Assembly: GCA_016180525.1 (NCBI GenBank)
Contig: JACPBB010000002.1
Location: 289,044-324,026 of the forward strand
Reading direction: 5' to 3'
DNA length: 34,983 nucleotides
DNA from: Parcubacteria group bacterium
GTDB taxonomy: Bacteria; Patescibacteriota; Minisyncoccia; Phycocordibacterales; UBA2135
In this document: positions 21,662 through 30,572 of the stretch, piece after piece
How the letters are laid out: the number at the start of each line of letters is the position of its first letter
How positions within the stretch are numbered: the first letter of the stretch is position 1
Translations under genes and position numbers: made by a program
The notes under the pieces: generated by a model
Told to the model about the DNA's origin: nothing
Seen by the model: only the letters and a program-made list of their open reading frames with translations
Databases searched by the model: none

Positions 21662-22909
21662 ATGAAGCGTGGAGTACTGTGGGATCCCGGTAAACCAATT
21701 ATTAATTCTTTTCTTGAGCAGGACGTGTATAAATTCTTGATGATGTACTTTATCTGGCGATTTTATCCGAATCTACGTGTTAAGTTTCAATTTGTGAACC
21801 GAACAACAGACGTAGCACTTCGACAGTTTATTGACATTGAAGAGTTTCAAAAAGAATACGATCACGCGCGCATACTTCCTCCAAGCGATGTTGACATCGC
21901 GCATATTCGCTCATGGGGTATTTTCCCAGAACCGTTTTTGGCATTTTTGCGCACTGTTCGCCTTCCAGAAGTGAGTGCCCGCTACGATGACGATCAGATT
22001 GACATCACCGCAGAAGGTCTATGGACGAGCGCAACGCTTTGCGAAATGCCGACACTCTCAATTATAAGTGAACTCTACACCAGAAAAAACATTGGCACAT
22101 CGCTTTCATTTCAGCGCAGAGCTTTCAGTGAGGGAAATGCGCGGCTGTCGGAAAAAATAAAATTTGTTAAGGCGCACCCACTTTCCTGGATGCAGTTCGG
22201 ACTTCGCAGGCGTGCGACCGGTCCCTGGGAGCATCATGTGACCGAACGCTTTGCAAACGAGGCACCATCTTCGCTTGTGGGTGTATCAAATGTGCGTCTC
22301 GCAAGAGACCTTGGCGTTGAGTCTAAAGGCACAAATGCGCACGAACTGCAGAGCGCCATATACGCGCTCAATCGGCACATAAGCGATGAAGCGGTGCGCA
22401 TGGGCCAATATGACATTCTTGATAAATGGGAGCAGTGCTTCGGAAGCCAGTTGCTCATCATGCTTACCGACACGTTCGGAAGCCGTCAGTTTATAGCGGG
22501 GCTTTCAGAAAAGCATGCGGTGCATTGGAAGGGGTTTCGGCAGGATTCCGGCGACCCGGTTTCTTATGCAAGCGACCTCGTAATTCCCTTTTACAAAAAG
22601 TGGGGCGTTGACCCTCAAGGGAAGTGGTGTTTTTTTACCGACGGGCTTGATTTCCTAAAGGCGTGGAATTTACACAAGGAGTTTCGAGGAAAAATTCAAA
22701 CAGGATTCGGCATTGGCACGAATGTTACAAACGACCTTGGCTTATTTAAACCACTTTCCATTGTGATGAAAGTTGTTGAGGCCGCCGGTAATCCGGCCGT
22801 CAAAATCTCGGATAACCTAGCGAAAGCAACGGGGCCTGTGATGGAAATAGCAGAAGCCAAACGCATCTACAAACATACCGACAATTTTTATGAAAGGTGC
22901 AGGTATTGA
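21662..22909 (+). CDS. pncB: Nicotinate phosphoribosyltransferase
   Basis: PncB makes nicotinate mononucleotide from nicotinate and PRPP, joining the nicotinamidase to NadD and NadE. The 415-residue protein has the family phrases SFLEQDVYKFLMMYFIW near the N-terminus, FQFVNRTTDV, FRQDSGDPVSYASDLV, FFTDGLDFLKAW and GFGIGTNVTNDLG. The ATG at 21662 is preferred over the ATG at 21635 because AAAGGAGG lies 7 nt upstream. It has its own promoter, a leader hairpin and a terminator, so it is probably transcribed alone. Confidence 0.95.
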   Translation: MKRGVLWDPGKPIINSFLEQDVYKFLMMYFIWRFYPNLRVKFQFVNRTTDVALRQFIDIEEFQKEYDHARILPPSDVDIAHIRSWGIFPEPFLAFLRTVRLPEVSARYDDDQIDITAEGLWTSATLCEMPTLSIISELYTRKNIGTSLSFQRRAFSEGNARLSEKIKFVKAHPLSWMQFGLRRRATGPWEHHVTERFANEAPSSLVGVSNVRLARDLGVESKGTNAHELQSAIYALNRHISDEAVRMGQYDILDKWEQCFGSQLLIMLTDTFGSRQFIAGLSEKHAVHWKGFRQDSGDPVSYASDLVIPFYKKWGVDPQGKWCFFTDGLDFLKAWNLHKEFRGKIQTGFGIGTNVTNDLGLFKPLSIVMKVVEAAGNPAVKISDNLAKATGPVMEIAEAKRIYKHTDNFYERCRY

Positions 22910-22945
22910 TTGTGGGCGGCAAGAGACAAAATTCAAAAATATTGT

Positions 22946-22990
22946 GGCGGAAGAAGAAAAACAGTGTCTTCTTTCTTCCGCCCTCTTCTT
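22946..22990 (+). terminator. Probable terminator after pncB
   Basis: GGCGGAAGAA (22946-22955) pairs with TTCTTCCGCC (22973-22982) with a 17-nt loop, then CTCTTCTTTT. Confidence 0.65.
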
Positions 22991-23032
22991 TTGCGTCTGA
23001 GAAAAATCGGACATGTAAGAAGGGTATTGCAA

Positions 23033-23038
23033 TATAAT
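23033..23038 (+). promoter_or_regulatory. nadE -10 box with short leader
   Basis: TATAAT lies 11 nt before the nadE ATG at 23050. No good -35 box and no ribosome-binding site are visible. The leader would be about 5 nt. Confidence 0.5.
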
Positions 23039-23049
23039 TACATATCACC

Positions 23050-25002
23050 ATGAGACTTATTAAAATTGGAATCGCAAATATAAATCCGACGGTTGGGGCA
23101 CTTACCTCTAACACGGGAAAAGTCATTGCGCGTGCCAAAGAATTTTCCAACGCGCACACCACACTCGGTATTTTTTCGGAACAGATTATTGGGGGCTATC
23201 CGGCGGAAGACCTTGTGCACTGGCAGAGTTTTGTTGAAGGGCAATGGAGCTCCCTTCTAAGTTTTGCAAAGGAGACGAGCACGTTTCCGTTTCCAACAGT
23301 TTTTATTATTGGCATTATTATTTCATGGAATGGGCAGGTATATAACGCCGGCGCGGTCGTGTGCAACGGAAAAATATACGGAGTAGTGCCGAAAGAAAAG
23401 TTGCCGACATACGGTGTTTTTTATGAAAATCGAACTCTTTCGCGCGGCATCCCCGGATTTGTCTCTTCCATACACGGAGTTCCATTTGGCGATTTAATAT
23501 TTGAGGCGCCGTTCGGAGTTTTTGCCGTGGAGACATGCGAAGATATTTGGTCGCCTGACGGCCCGATGCGGCGGCGTGCATACAGCGGTGCGGAGCTCAT
23601 AGTAAATATATCCGCCTCGCCGTTTCGGATAGGAGTGCTTGGAACACGGAGGGAAATGATTGCGACGCGCGCCGCCGACAATCAAAGCACGCTCGTCTAT
23701 GTGAATCAAGTGGGCGGAAACGATGCGCTTGTTTTTGACGGCGGAGGTTTTATAAATCAAAATGGCCAAATGATTACCGAATTGCCACGATGGAGAGAGG
23801 GTATCACGACACATGTCATTGATCTTGACCGAACGGCACGAATGAGAAGCGAAAATACAACTTGGCGCACCGATTGTGAAGAATATTTAAAAAAAGAAAA
23901 ACCAACGGAGCGCGTTTGTCTTTCCGAAGGAGGAGCGGTAAATCATCCAACCTACGTGTATCCCACGCCGACTACTAAAAGTTTTTTCTTGCCGATTGCC
24001 ACGGTCGTAGATACTCGCAGGGAATTTTGGAATGACATCATTGAAGCAATGTTAGCGGGGTTAGATTATTACACAAAAATACACGTATTTAAAAAAATAG
24101 GCATAGCGCTCTCCGGGGGGAAAGACTCAGCGCTCACGCTCATTATTGCTTGGCTTTTTGCTAAACGACTTATCGGGGAAGACATAGATCGCCTATACAA
24201 TTTTATCAATTGTTTTTCAATGCCGACGCGGTTTAATTCTGCAACAACAAAAACAATAGCCCGTGAACTTGCGGAAGAGCTCGGCGTTTCTTTTAAAGAA
24301 ATCCCCATTGAGGAGGCATTTGAAAAAGAACAAGGTATTGCGGCGTCCATGCTCTCCTCCGGCGAATCACTCTCACCACTTACAGTGCAGAATATCCAGG
24401 CGCGCATCAGGGCGCAGCGAATGTGGAACTGGGCAAATGCCTCCCATGGACTGTGGCTTCAAACCGGCAATATGTCAGAAAAAGCGGTGGGCTATACAAC
24501 GATTGGAGGGGACCTCTCGGGCGGATATTCGCTTATCGGGAACTTGCCCAAAACTATTATCATTGAGCTTTTAAAATATCTGGAACAAGAATATAAACTA
24601 CAGAGCCTTAAAAAACTTTTGGAGACAAAAGCATCAGCTGAGCTTGCGCTAAATCAAGAAGATGAAAAAGACCTCATGCCATTTCCGGTGCTTGACGCGT
24701 GCTTCGCGCTTTTTGCTGGAGAAAAATATGCTCCTAAAGAAATTTATATGATTTTACGAGGTATGTGGAGCGATGAAGAACTAAAAGCATTGGCTCCGGA
24801 ATATACTCCACCTATGCTCAAAGACTGGGTGAAACGATTTATACAATTATTTTCCAGCTCTATTTTTAAATGGGTTCAGGCACCGCAGACAGTTCACTTG
24901 GGAGGCCTTGATCTTGACCGAGAGCGGGCGTTGCAGCTTCCGGTGGTAGAGTCGCGCGAGTGGCTTGAACGGTCTCTAAAAGAAATTGATGAGTGCCCAT
25001 AG
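23050..25002 (+). CDS. nadE: Glutamine-dependent NAD+ synthetase
   Basis: NadE turns nicotinate adenine dinucleotide into NAD using glutamine. The 650-residue protein has an N-terminal CN-hydrolase (glutaminase) domain with the triad E44 (FSEQIIGGY), K115 (PKEKLPTYG) and C163 (VETCEDIW). The C-terminal synthetase domain has the ATP-binding P-loop ALSGGKDSALT at about 353-363, and the later TGNMSEKAVGYTTIGGDLSGGYSLIGN segment. The size matches two-domain bacterial enzymes. It ends the NAD salvage set and follows pncB after 140 bp. No NrtR-type palindrome is seen in that gap. Confidence 0.96.
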   Translation: MRLIKIGIANINPTVGALTSNTGKVIARAKEFSNAHTTLGIFSEQIIGGYPAEDLVHWQSFVEGQWSSLLSFAKETSTFPFPTVFIIGIIISWNGQVYNAGAVVCNGKIYGVVPKEKLPTYGVFYENRTLSRGIPGFVSSIHGVPFGDLIFEAPFGVFAVETCEDIWSPDGPMRRRAYSGAELIVNISASPFRIGVLGTRREMIATRAADNQSTLVYVNQVGGNDALVFDGGGFINQNGQMITELPRWREGITTHVIDLDRTARMRSENTTWRTDCEEYLKKEKPTERVCLSEGGAVNHPTYVYPTPTTKSFFLPIATVVDTRREFWNDIIEAMLAGLDYYTKIHVFKKIGIALSGGKDSALTLIIAWLFAKRLIGEDIDRLYNFINCFSMPTRFNSATTKTIARELAEELGVSFKEIPIEEAFEKEQGIAASMLSSGESLSPLTVQNIQARIRAQRMWNWANASHGLWLQTGNMSEKAVGYTTIGGDLSGGYSLIGNLPKTIIIELLKYLEQEYKLQSLKKLLETKASAELALNQEDEKDLMPFPVLDACFALFAGEKYAPKEIYMILRGMWSDEELKALAPEYTPPMLKDWVKRFIQLFSSSIFKWVQAPQTVHLGGLDLDRERALQLPVVESREWLERSLKEIDECP

Positions 25003-25075
25003 TTTTTTATTTCATCTATATTTACGGCCGTGGTAGAATGGTAGAAGTAATAAAGTATTTTGAGGGGTACACAAG

Positions 25076-25363
25076 ATGAGCGGCACGGTATCTTCCAAGC
25101 CAAAACACCCTACTTATATTGAGGGGTGGAACGGAACACTCGAAGAATTGGCGCAGGTTATTCTACGGATGCGATATGATAAGGTCATGGAGTTTTTTGG
25201 GCATTGCGTTGCTGAGACAGAAAGACAGTCGGAAGGGGATAAGGCCCGTGGTAGGCTTCTCCTCTCTAAACGTCTTAAGGAGGCAGCGCACGTAACTAAA
25301 ATTCTGCAAAAACAATTTTGGAGCATTTGGAAATTGTGTCAACCTCATATGGATGGTCAATAA
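25076..25363 (+). CDS. Hypothetical small protein, 95 aa
   Basis: The product is 95 residues, mainly helical, with ELAQVILRMRYDKVMEFFGHCVAETERQSEGDKARGR followed by a basic helix LSKRLKEAAHVTKILQKQFWSIW. No family was recognised. A GAGGGG motif lies 10 nt before the ATG and a strong terminator follows 8 bp after the stop, both supporting a real gene. A TAGAAT box at about 25030 may be its promoter. The alternating charged and hydrophobic pattern would allow a helical bundle, perhaps nucleic-acid binding, but this is only a guess. Confidence 0.6.
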   Translation: MSGTVSSKPKHPTYIEGWNGTLEELAQVILRMRYDKVMEFFGHCVAETERQSEGDKARGRLLLSKRLKEAAHVTKILQKQFWSIWKLCQPHMDGQ

Positions 25364-25370
25364 GAATGTC

Positions 25371-25395
25371 AAAGACTGCTTAGAGCAGTCTTTTT
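25371..25395 (+). terminator. Rho-independent terminator
   Basis: AAAGACTGCT (25371-25380) pairs with AGCAGTCTTT (25384-25393) around a 3-nt loop, with TTTTT overlapping the end of the stem. Confidence 0.9.
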
Positions 25396-25410
25396 AATGC
25401 CTTCGGCACA

Positions 25411-25419
25411 TGATAAAAT
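25411..25419 (+). promoter_or_regulatory. Extended -10 promoter with very short leader
   Basis: TGA-TAAAAT (-10 at 25414-25419) is followed by 9 nt and the ATG at 25429. Confidence 0.5.
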
Positions 25420-25428
25420 ACCTAGAGT

Positions 25429-26001
25429 ATGGTAAAAAACGAAAAATTTTTTAAAATTGTTTTTCAAGGAATAGTGCTTGCTGCTGTTATTGTCGCGGCA
25501 TTTTATCTTGCCCATTTTGCCAAGGGAAGTGATGCGGTGCAAGAAGCAGTTTTGATGTATGGATATTGGGGCGTCGCCGTTGTCGCTCTCATCAGCGGTT
25601 TTAATCTTGCCATTCCTGTTCCCGCGGTTGCGTTCATGCCCCTTTTTCTGGAATCAGGTCTTAATTTTTGGTTCTCTATCTTTTTTCTTGTTGCTGGGGT
25701 CACTGTTGCCGATTTTATTGCTTATTATATCGGGAAGCTGGGGAGGCATATTACACTTTATTCGAAGGACGGAAAGATGCTCGCGCGACTCGAACATATT
25801 CGTGAACGATATCGCTGGGGGCCACTCGTGGCACTTTTTTTCTTTATTTCTTTTATTCCGTTTCCAAATGAAATACTTCTTATTCCGCTTGGATTTTTAG
25901 GATATACATTTTATCGTTTGCTGCCGATTGTTATTGTGGGAAATTTTTTATTTAATCTGCTTTACAGCACGGGAGCAATTCAGTTATTTGGCGCATTGTA
26001 G
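25429..26001 (+). CDS. VTT-domain (DedA/SNARE-associated type) membrane protein
   Basis: The 190-residue product has hydrophobic segments near 10-27, 44-62, 75-95, 135-150 and 155-185. The central part (GYWGVAVVALISGFNLAIPVPAVAFMPLF, then ADFIAYYIGKLGRH) is that of VTT-domain proteins. The second re-entrant region is FFFISFIPFPNEILLIPLGFLGY, where the Pro residues typical of the family are seen. Members such as DedA and YdjX act in membrane lipid or proton-linked processes, and some are flippases. The exact lipid cannot be inferred. It has its own promoter. Confidence 0.85.
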   Translation: MVKNEKFFKIVFQGIVLAAVIVAAFYLAHFAKGSDAVQEAVLMYGYWGVAVVALISGFNLAIPVPAVAFMPLFLESGLNFWFSIFFLVAGVTVADFIAYYIGKLGRHITLYSKDGKMLARLEHIRERYRWGPLVALFFFISFIPFPNEILLIPLGFLGYTFYRLLPIVIVGNFLFNLLYSTGAIQLFGAL

Positions 26002-26050
26002 AGTTGTGGATATTGTCCGGCGAGCAAATGATACAATATAAATAATAAAT

Positions 26051-26521
26051 ATGAAAAAAAGTATTAACATTGCCACACTTCTTTTACGTCTTTCAATGGC
26101 ATGGTATTTCCTTTATGCGGGTATTTCAAAATTAATTAATCCATTGTGGAGTGCGGCAGGATATTTAAACAGTTCTAAAACATTTCCCGAATTTTATGCG
26201 TGGCTTGCAAGCCCTGAAAATATTGAATGGGTTAATTTTTTAAACGAGTGGGGCCTTACGCTTGTTGGTATTTTACTTGCGCTCGGCTTGTTTACCAGAG
26301 CCGCGTCTTTTGCGGGAGCACTCATGTTGCTGTTGTATTATTTTCCAATCCTTTCTTTTCCATATGTTGGAGAGCATTTTTACATCGTAGATAGTCATGT
26401 CAGGGAAATTTTGGTGTTTGTATATCTTATTGTTGTTCGTGCGGGAATGTACGTCGGGCTTGACGAGCTGTTGCAGAAGTCTCGATTGGGATCCACAGCG
26501 TTTTTTAGGTGGATTGCTTAG
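26051..26521 (+). CDS. DoxX-family membrane protein
   Basis: The 156-residue product has the DoxX pattern: ATLLLRLSMAWYFLYAGISKL near the N-terminus, then hydrophobic segments at about 78-90, 94-104 and 119-134, for four helices. LGLFTRAASFAGALMLLLYYF is the conserved second half. DoxX proteins work with thiol and sulfur oxidation in several bacteria. The TACAAT box at 26032-26037 lies 13 nt before the ATG. It is followed by VKOR, a thioredoxin-like gene and CcdA in the same direction with small gaps, so a redox operon is likely. Confidence 0.85.
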   Translation: MKKSINIATLLLRLSMAWYFLYAGISKLINPLWSAAGYLNSSKTFPEFYAWLASPENIEWVNFLNEWGLTLVGILLALGLFTRAASFAGALMLLLYYFPILSFPYVGEHFYIVDSHVREILVFVYLIVVRAGMYVGLDELLQKSRLGSTAFFRWIA

Positions 26522-26566
26522 AAATGCCGGACTCCACACACTTCGCATGTCACTATTTTAAACATT

Positions 26567-27130
26567 ATGAAAACAGGCAACGTTATTCGTGGGAGTATTA
26601 TCGTCGCATCGCTCTTGGGGATGCTTACGATGATTTATCTTGTGTATCTTCACTATGCTCCCGTGCCGGAAGGAGGGTCTTTTTGTGATATCGGAGAGGC
26701 GTTTTCCTGCGATTTGGTAAACAAGAGCGCGTATTCAGAATTTCTGGGCATTCCAATGGCAGCCTTTGGTGTCGTGTATTTCGGTGTTATAGTCGTACTG
26801 AGCATTTTTTACTACACTCCCGGCGCACTTTCCTTTATCGCACTTTTTTTGATTGTTTTGCTCGGACCGTCATTGTATCTTTCCGTTATAAGCAAGACTG
26901 TGCTCAAGAGTATGTGTATACTCTGCGAGTCTTCAAAGACGCTTATGGTACTCATTACGATTCTTGCGCTATATGCCGCGGGGGTGAGAAATGTAGGTGT
27001 TCAGAAAATTATAATTGCTATTGCGGCAGCGCTTGCATTCGCGGGCGTCGTATATTTTGTGCACTCCTTAACTATCACCGACCCGCTCATTATTCCTGAA
27101 AGCCCGTTTCGGTTTTTAATTAATAATTAA
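26567..27130 (+). CDS. Vitamin K epoxide reductase (VKOR) family protein
   Basis: VKOR reoxidises a disulfide-forming thioredoxin by passing electrons to quinone. The 187-residue membrane protein has the loop pair C40 and C48 (GGSFCDIGEAFSCDL), the following SEFLGIPMAAFG segment, and the CxxC C117-C120 (CILC) in the fourth helix. Hydrophobic segments near 10-28, 62-80, 85-112 and 124-160 fit the usual 4-5 helices. The next gene encodes a thioredoxin-like protein, a likely partner. It starts 45 bp after doxX. Confidence 0.92.
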   Translation: MKTGNVIRGSIIVASLLGMLTMIYLVYLHYAPVPEGGSFCDIGEAFSCDLVNKSAYSEFLGIPMAAFGVVYFGVIVVLSIFYYTPGALSFIALFLIVLLGPSLYLSVISKTVLKSMCILCESSKTLMVLITILALYAAGVRNVGVQKIIIAIAAALAFAGVVYFVHSLTITDPLIIPESPFRFLINN

Positions 27131-27148
27131 TTATTTTTTTACTCTATT

Positions 27149-27604
27149 ATGAATAATAATACTCTCGTGGGAATTACAGTGGGCGTATTGCTCCTTGTCG
27201 CCATAGGAATGTTTTTCTTTGCCGGAAAGAGCGGAAAAGAGGCGGCCGCGGGAGACTATAATACATTTGCCCAATGTCTATACGACTCAGGACTTCGTAT
27301 GTATGGTTCGGCAACATGTAAATTTTGTGCTCAACAGAGGGCAATGCTTGGTCCTTCGTTTGAATTTATTAAAGAAATTGAATGTGATCCGAGAAACCCA
27401 ATGCCTCAAACTGAACGATGTATAAAGAAAAACATAACCGGCACACCAACATGGATACGGGAAAGAGCGGATGGGAGCGAAATATATCGGTTTACTGCTG
27501 GTGTTCAATCTCTTGAAAAATTGAGCGAAGTTTCGGAATGCCCCCTTATTAAAGATTCAGATATTGAGAGGAACAACAATAAGGCGGAAGAAAGTTCTCA
27601 ATAG
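27149..27604 (+). CDS. Membrane-anchored thioredoxin-like protein
   Basis: The 151-residue protein has an N-terminal membrane helix (about 6-25) and an extracytoplasmic thioredoxin-like domain with CKFC (C57, C60) after GSAT. Further cysteines follow, including IECDPRN and ERCIKK. The phrase GTPTW matches the cis-Pro loop. The fold resembles the thioredoxin-like domain linked to VKOR homologues, so it is a probable disulfide oxidant or partner of the upstream VKOR. It starts 18 bp after VKOR and is followed by CcdA after 6 bp. Confidence 0.85.
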   Translation: MNNNTLVGITVGVLLLVAIGMFFFAGKSGKEAAAGDYNTFAQCLYDSGLRMYGSATCKFCAQQRAMLGPSFEFIKEIECDPRNPMPQTERCIKKNITGTPTWIRERADGSEIYRFTAGVQSLEKLSEVSECPLIKDSDIERNNNKAEESSQ

Positions 27605-27610
27605 TTATAA

Positions 27611-28327
27611 ATGTTGAATGACAACATTACAATTGGAATTCTTGTAAGCGCAGCACTTGCGGACAGCATAAACCCATGTGTGCTCGGCGTACTTATTTTT
27701 TTGCTCCTTTTTTTGTCTCGGGTATTTAAAAGCAGAATGCAAATACTCGTAGGTGGGTTGTTTTACAGTCTTGTTGTCTATCTTACCTACCTTGCGCTGG
27801 GGTTCGGTATTCTGAAGGTTGCTGTTTCATCTGGTATTGCTTCTATTTTTTATCTTGTCGCTGCAGTGATTGCTATAATCGCGGGACTTCTGGAGATAAA
27901 AGATTATTTTTGGTATGGGAAAGGGCCGTCACTTCAAATGATTCCTGGTTCGGGAGATCGGCTTAAGAGGTACACAAAAAAAATTGAATCAATATACCTC
28001 TCTCACCCAAGGCTCTCGCTTTTCTTTGTTGCCCTTCTCGGTGTTTTTGTTGTCCTTGTCGAACTTCCATGCACGGGGGCTCCGTATTTTGCAGTGCTCG
28101 CGCTTCTTGCTAAAGGCGCTTACGCAGAAGCCGTGCCATATCTTCTTTTGTATAATTTTATTTTCATTGTGCCGCTCTTCATCGTTACCGCACTTGCGTA
28201 TTTTGGACGCGGCGAACGCATGGAGTCGTGGCGGATGGAACACCGCGGAGTAATGCGTCTTATTATCGGCCTTTTTCTTACCGGACTCGGCATATATATG
28301 GTTTATGCCGTATACCCTTTTTGGTAA
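27611..28327 (+). CDS. CcdA/DsbD-like transmembrane electron transfer protein
   Basis: The 238-residue membrane protein has six or so predicted helices. The two redox cysteines of CcdA-type proteins are visible as ADSINPCVLGVLIF (C23) and VELPCTGAPYF (about C153). CcdA passes electrons from cytoplasmic thioredoxin to exported thiol proteins. A neighbouring VKOR, which oxidises, suggests a module that can both make and reduce or repair disulfides. It starts 6 bp after the thioredoxin gene. Confidence 0.9.
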   Translation: MLNDNITIGILVSAALADSINPCVLGVLIFLLLFLSRVFKSRMQILVGGLFYSLVVYLTYLALGFGILKVAVSSGIASIFYLVAAVIAIIAGLLEIKDYFWYGKGPSLQMIPGSGDRLKRYTKKIESIYLSHPRLSLFFVALLGVFVVLVELPCTGAPYFAVLALLAKGAYAEAVPYLLLYNFIFIVPLFIVTALAYFGRGERMESWRMEHRGVMRLIIGLFLTGLGIYMVYAVYPFW

Positions 28328-28377
28328 AACAAACCTCTTTTTGGTCTATGGTATGATTCGTATATCTAGTATTTAGC

Positions 28378-29166
28378 GTGAACAAAAAACAAAACACATC
28401 ATGGGGACATGTTTCTGATTGGTATCATGAGCTTCTTACTATTAAGGATACATATCAAGAAAAAGTAATTGCACCAAACCTCGTAAGAATTGCCAATCTT
28501 AAAAAAAATGAGCGCGCGCTTGATGTTGCCTGTGGAGAGGGATATTTTGTTAGAACGCTTGAGAAAACAGGAGCCCATATAACCGGAGCTGACATTTCTC
28601 CGGAACTCATTGGTATTGCTAAGAAACTTTCTCCGAAAAGCACTTTTTTTATTGCGCCGATTGAAGACCTAAGGTTCGCAAAGAACAACTCTTTTAATGT
28701 AGTTACCTGCGTTCTCTCGCTTCAAAACATAGAACATTTGCGGAAAGGCATTAAGGAAGTGGCTCGGGTTCTTGTTTCCACAGGCAGATTTATTATTATT
28801 TTAAATCACCCGTGCTTTCGGATACCAAAACGTTCTGCCTGGGGTTTTGATGAAAAGAGCGGTATTCAATACAGGCGTCTTGACGGGTATCTTTCCGAAA
28901 GTCGGGCAAATATTGACATGCATCCGGGAAAAACCGCGCACGGAAAACAAGCACCGGTTACGTATTCTTTCCACCGCCCCTTGCAGGTTTATGTAAAGGC
29001 GCTTATTTCGGATGGTTTTGTTGTCACGCGGCTTGAAGAGTGGAACTCTCATAAAAAAAGTAGTCCCGGACCGCGCGCGGAAGCAGAGAATCGTGCCCGC
29101 AAAGAATTTCCGTTATTTTTATGCTTGGTTGCGGAGAAAGTTCATGATAGTATAAAAAAAGTTTGA
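28378..29166 (+). CDS. Class I SAM-dependent methyltransferase
   Basis: The 262-residue protein has motif I LDVACGEGYFVRTL, motif II GADISPELIGIAKKL, motif III IEDLRF, and VVTCVLSLQNIEHLRKGIKEVARVL, the methyltransferase_11 pattern. The start is GTG at 28378. The substrate is unknown; the C-terminal part KSSPGPRAEAENRARKEFPLFLCLVAEK is seen in many CPR methyltransferases, by recollection. It follows ccdA by 50 bp and is followed by a DUF502 gene. Confidence 0.88.
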   Translation: MNKKQNTSWGHVSDWYHELLTIKDTYQEKVIAPNLVRIANLKKNERALDVACGEGYFVRTLEKTGAHITGADISPELIGIAKKLSPKSTFFIAPIEDLRFAKNNSFNVVTCVLSLQNIEHLRKGIKEVARVLVSTGRFIIILNHPCFRIPKRSAWGFDEKSGIQYRRLDGYLSESRANIDMHPGKTAHGKQAPVTYSFHRPLQVYVKALISDGFVVTRLEEWNSHKKSSPGPRAEAENRARKEFPLFLCLVAEKVHDSIKKV

Positions 29167-29191
29167 TATATATAAAAGGATAACGAAATCC

Positions 29192-29779
29192 ATGAATCAG
29201 CTTAAGCGGGCTGTAACGGATGGATTCATTGTTCTTGCCACGCTCGCCATTCTTTTTTTTGTGTTTCGGTGGCTTTTGGGAGTGCTCAAGGATATTATTG
29301 AGCCGTTAACTACCATATTGCTTCGTTATGTAACTGTTCCGGAATATGTTGCGTTCATTGGGGTGATTGCTATTATTTTTGTTACCTCTTTTTTTGTAGG
29401 CAATTTTGTGAGAACGTGGCTTGGGGAACACATTCACAAAAAAGTTGAAAAAATTATTCCGCTATACAAAACAATCAAAGCGGTTCTCACAAGCATACTT
29501 GGCGAAGGAAAATTTCTTGCGTGTCCGGTTGTGGTTGCGCAATTATTTTCTGAAGTTTCTGCTTTGGGACTTATAACCGCTACGCACTCAGACGGCAGAT
29601 ATAGCATATTTGTGCCGACGGCACCCAACCCGACAACAGGATTTCTGTTTATTCTACCGAAAGAAAGGGTTCAGATTATTCCAGGAGCTACGAAAGAAAT
29701 GCTCTTTCAAGCGGTTATTGCGTGCGGCCTAGGTTCAGAAGACCTCTTGCGACGTCTTAAAGATAGTCAAAATTCATAA
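29192..29779 (+). CDS. DUF502 family membrane protein
   Basis: The 195-residue protein has two N-terminal membrane helices (about 11-30 and 50-71) and a soluble domain with VEKIIPLYKTIKAVLTSILG, LITATHSDGRYSIFVPTAPNPTTGFLFILPKERV and a terminal helix. This is the DUF502 layout. Family function is unknown. It starts 25 bp after the methyltransferase gene, with AAAGGA about 10 nt before the ATG. Confidence 0.85.
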   Translation: MNQLKRAVTDGFIVLATLAILFFVFRWLLGVLKDIIEPLTTILLRYVTVPEYVAFIGVIAIIFVTSFFVGNFVRTWLGEHIHKKVEKIIPLYKTIKAVLTSILGEGKFLACPVVVAQLFSEVSALGLITATHSDGRYSIFVPTAPNPTTGFLFILPKERVQIIPGATKEMLFQAVIACGLGSEDLLRRLKDSQNS

Positions 29780-29800
29780 TATACGAAAGAACCCCTGATC

Positions 29801-29828
29801 AAAGCGCGTTTTATTGACGCGTTTTTTT
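29801..29828 (+). terminator. Weak terminator
   Basis: AAA-G-CGCG pairs with CGCG-TTT with one bulge, followed by TTTTTTT. It is 22 bp past the DUF502 stop. Confidence 0.45.
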
Positions 29829-29859
29829 GTTTGTCTTTTAATGATATGATAAAAAACAC

Positions 29860-30501
29860 ATGATTTCATTTTTAAAATTAATTACTACAGCAGCTATTGC
29901 TGCCTTTATAATAGGGGCGGTTTTTGTAGCGGGAAATTTTATAAAAGAGCGGTTTCTTTTTAATCCTAGCGAGGGAGAGTGGCAGACGTACACAAGCCGG
30001 GCATTTAATTTTGAGATAACCGTTCCACCCAACTGGACAATTATTGAATTTCCCAATGATGAAATAGCTCCTCGGGTAAATATATATTTAGAGAAACTTA
30101 AACCAATACATCCGGTCACGCACCACTCTGACATTCCAAATGTTTCCATTTTTCCACGCGGGGTTCCCACAGAGGGATTTTTCGGTGAATTTGTTGACTC
30201 TGACATTTCTTTTTCCGAAGAAATACGTGTTGCGCACGACTTTGTCTTGAAAGACGGGTCTCGATTTGCCACGTTTGCTTCCTTCACAAATGTTCCTGAA
30301 AGTTGGAATGAGTCCGGTTTCGTGTGGAGCAAAATAAAAGTTAGAGGCTTCAACACCTCATGTTTTCGTGGAGAATTAAAATTACAAGATGCTGAATGTG
30401 ATCCGCTTACGGGAGACATGATTATTTATTCTGGAAGAATTAAAGAGGAGGAAAGAGACATAGAAAAAAGAATTCTTTCGTCATTCCAATTTGTTCCATA
30501 A
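29860..30501 (+). CDS. Membrane-anchored hypothetical protein with PsbP-like beta domain
   Basis: The 213-residue protein has one N-terminal membrane helix (about 8-28). The extracytoplasmic part starts WQTYTSRAFNFEITVPPNWTI, a pattern seen in PsbP-like or DUF1795-like beta domains. Strands and a C-terminal helix ending EKRILSSFQFVP follow. Two cysteines are in FNTSCFRG and DAECDP and might form a disulfide with the upstream VKOR set (inference). The role is unknown. Confidence 0.7.
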   Translation: MISFLKLITTAAIAAFIIGAVFVAGNFIKERFLFNPSEGEWQTYTSRAFNFEITVPPNWTIIEFPNDEIAPRVNIYLEKLKPIHPVTHHSDIPNVSIFPRGVPTEGFFGEFVDSDISFSEEIRVAHDFVLKDGSRFATFASFTNVPESWNESGFVWSKIKVRGFNTSCFRGELKLQDAECDPLTGDMIIYSGRIKEEERDIEKRILSSFQFVP

Positions 30502-30532
30502 TTGCATTTTCCTTAACCACCTTTTACGCTTG

Positions 30533-30541
30533 TGTTATAAT
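30533..30541 (+). promoter_or_regulatory. Extended -10 promoter
   Basis: TGT-TATAAT (-10 at 30536-30541) lies 31 nt before the ATG at 30573. Confidence 0.6.
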
Positions 30542-30572
30542 GAAGTCCATTAACAAATAACTCATATTGTAT

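Noticed and set aside
22910-23049. NrtR-type operator before nadE (AGTGT at 22963)
   Set aside because: There is no matching TACACT arm at the right distance; the AGTGT lies in the loop of the pncB terminator.
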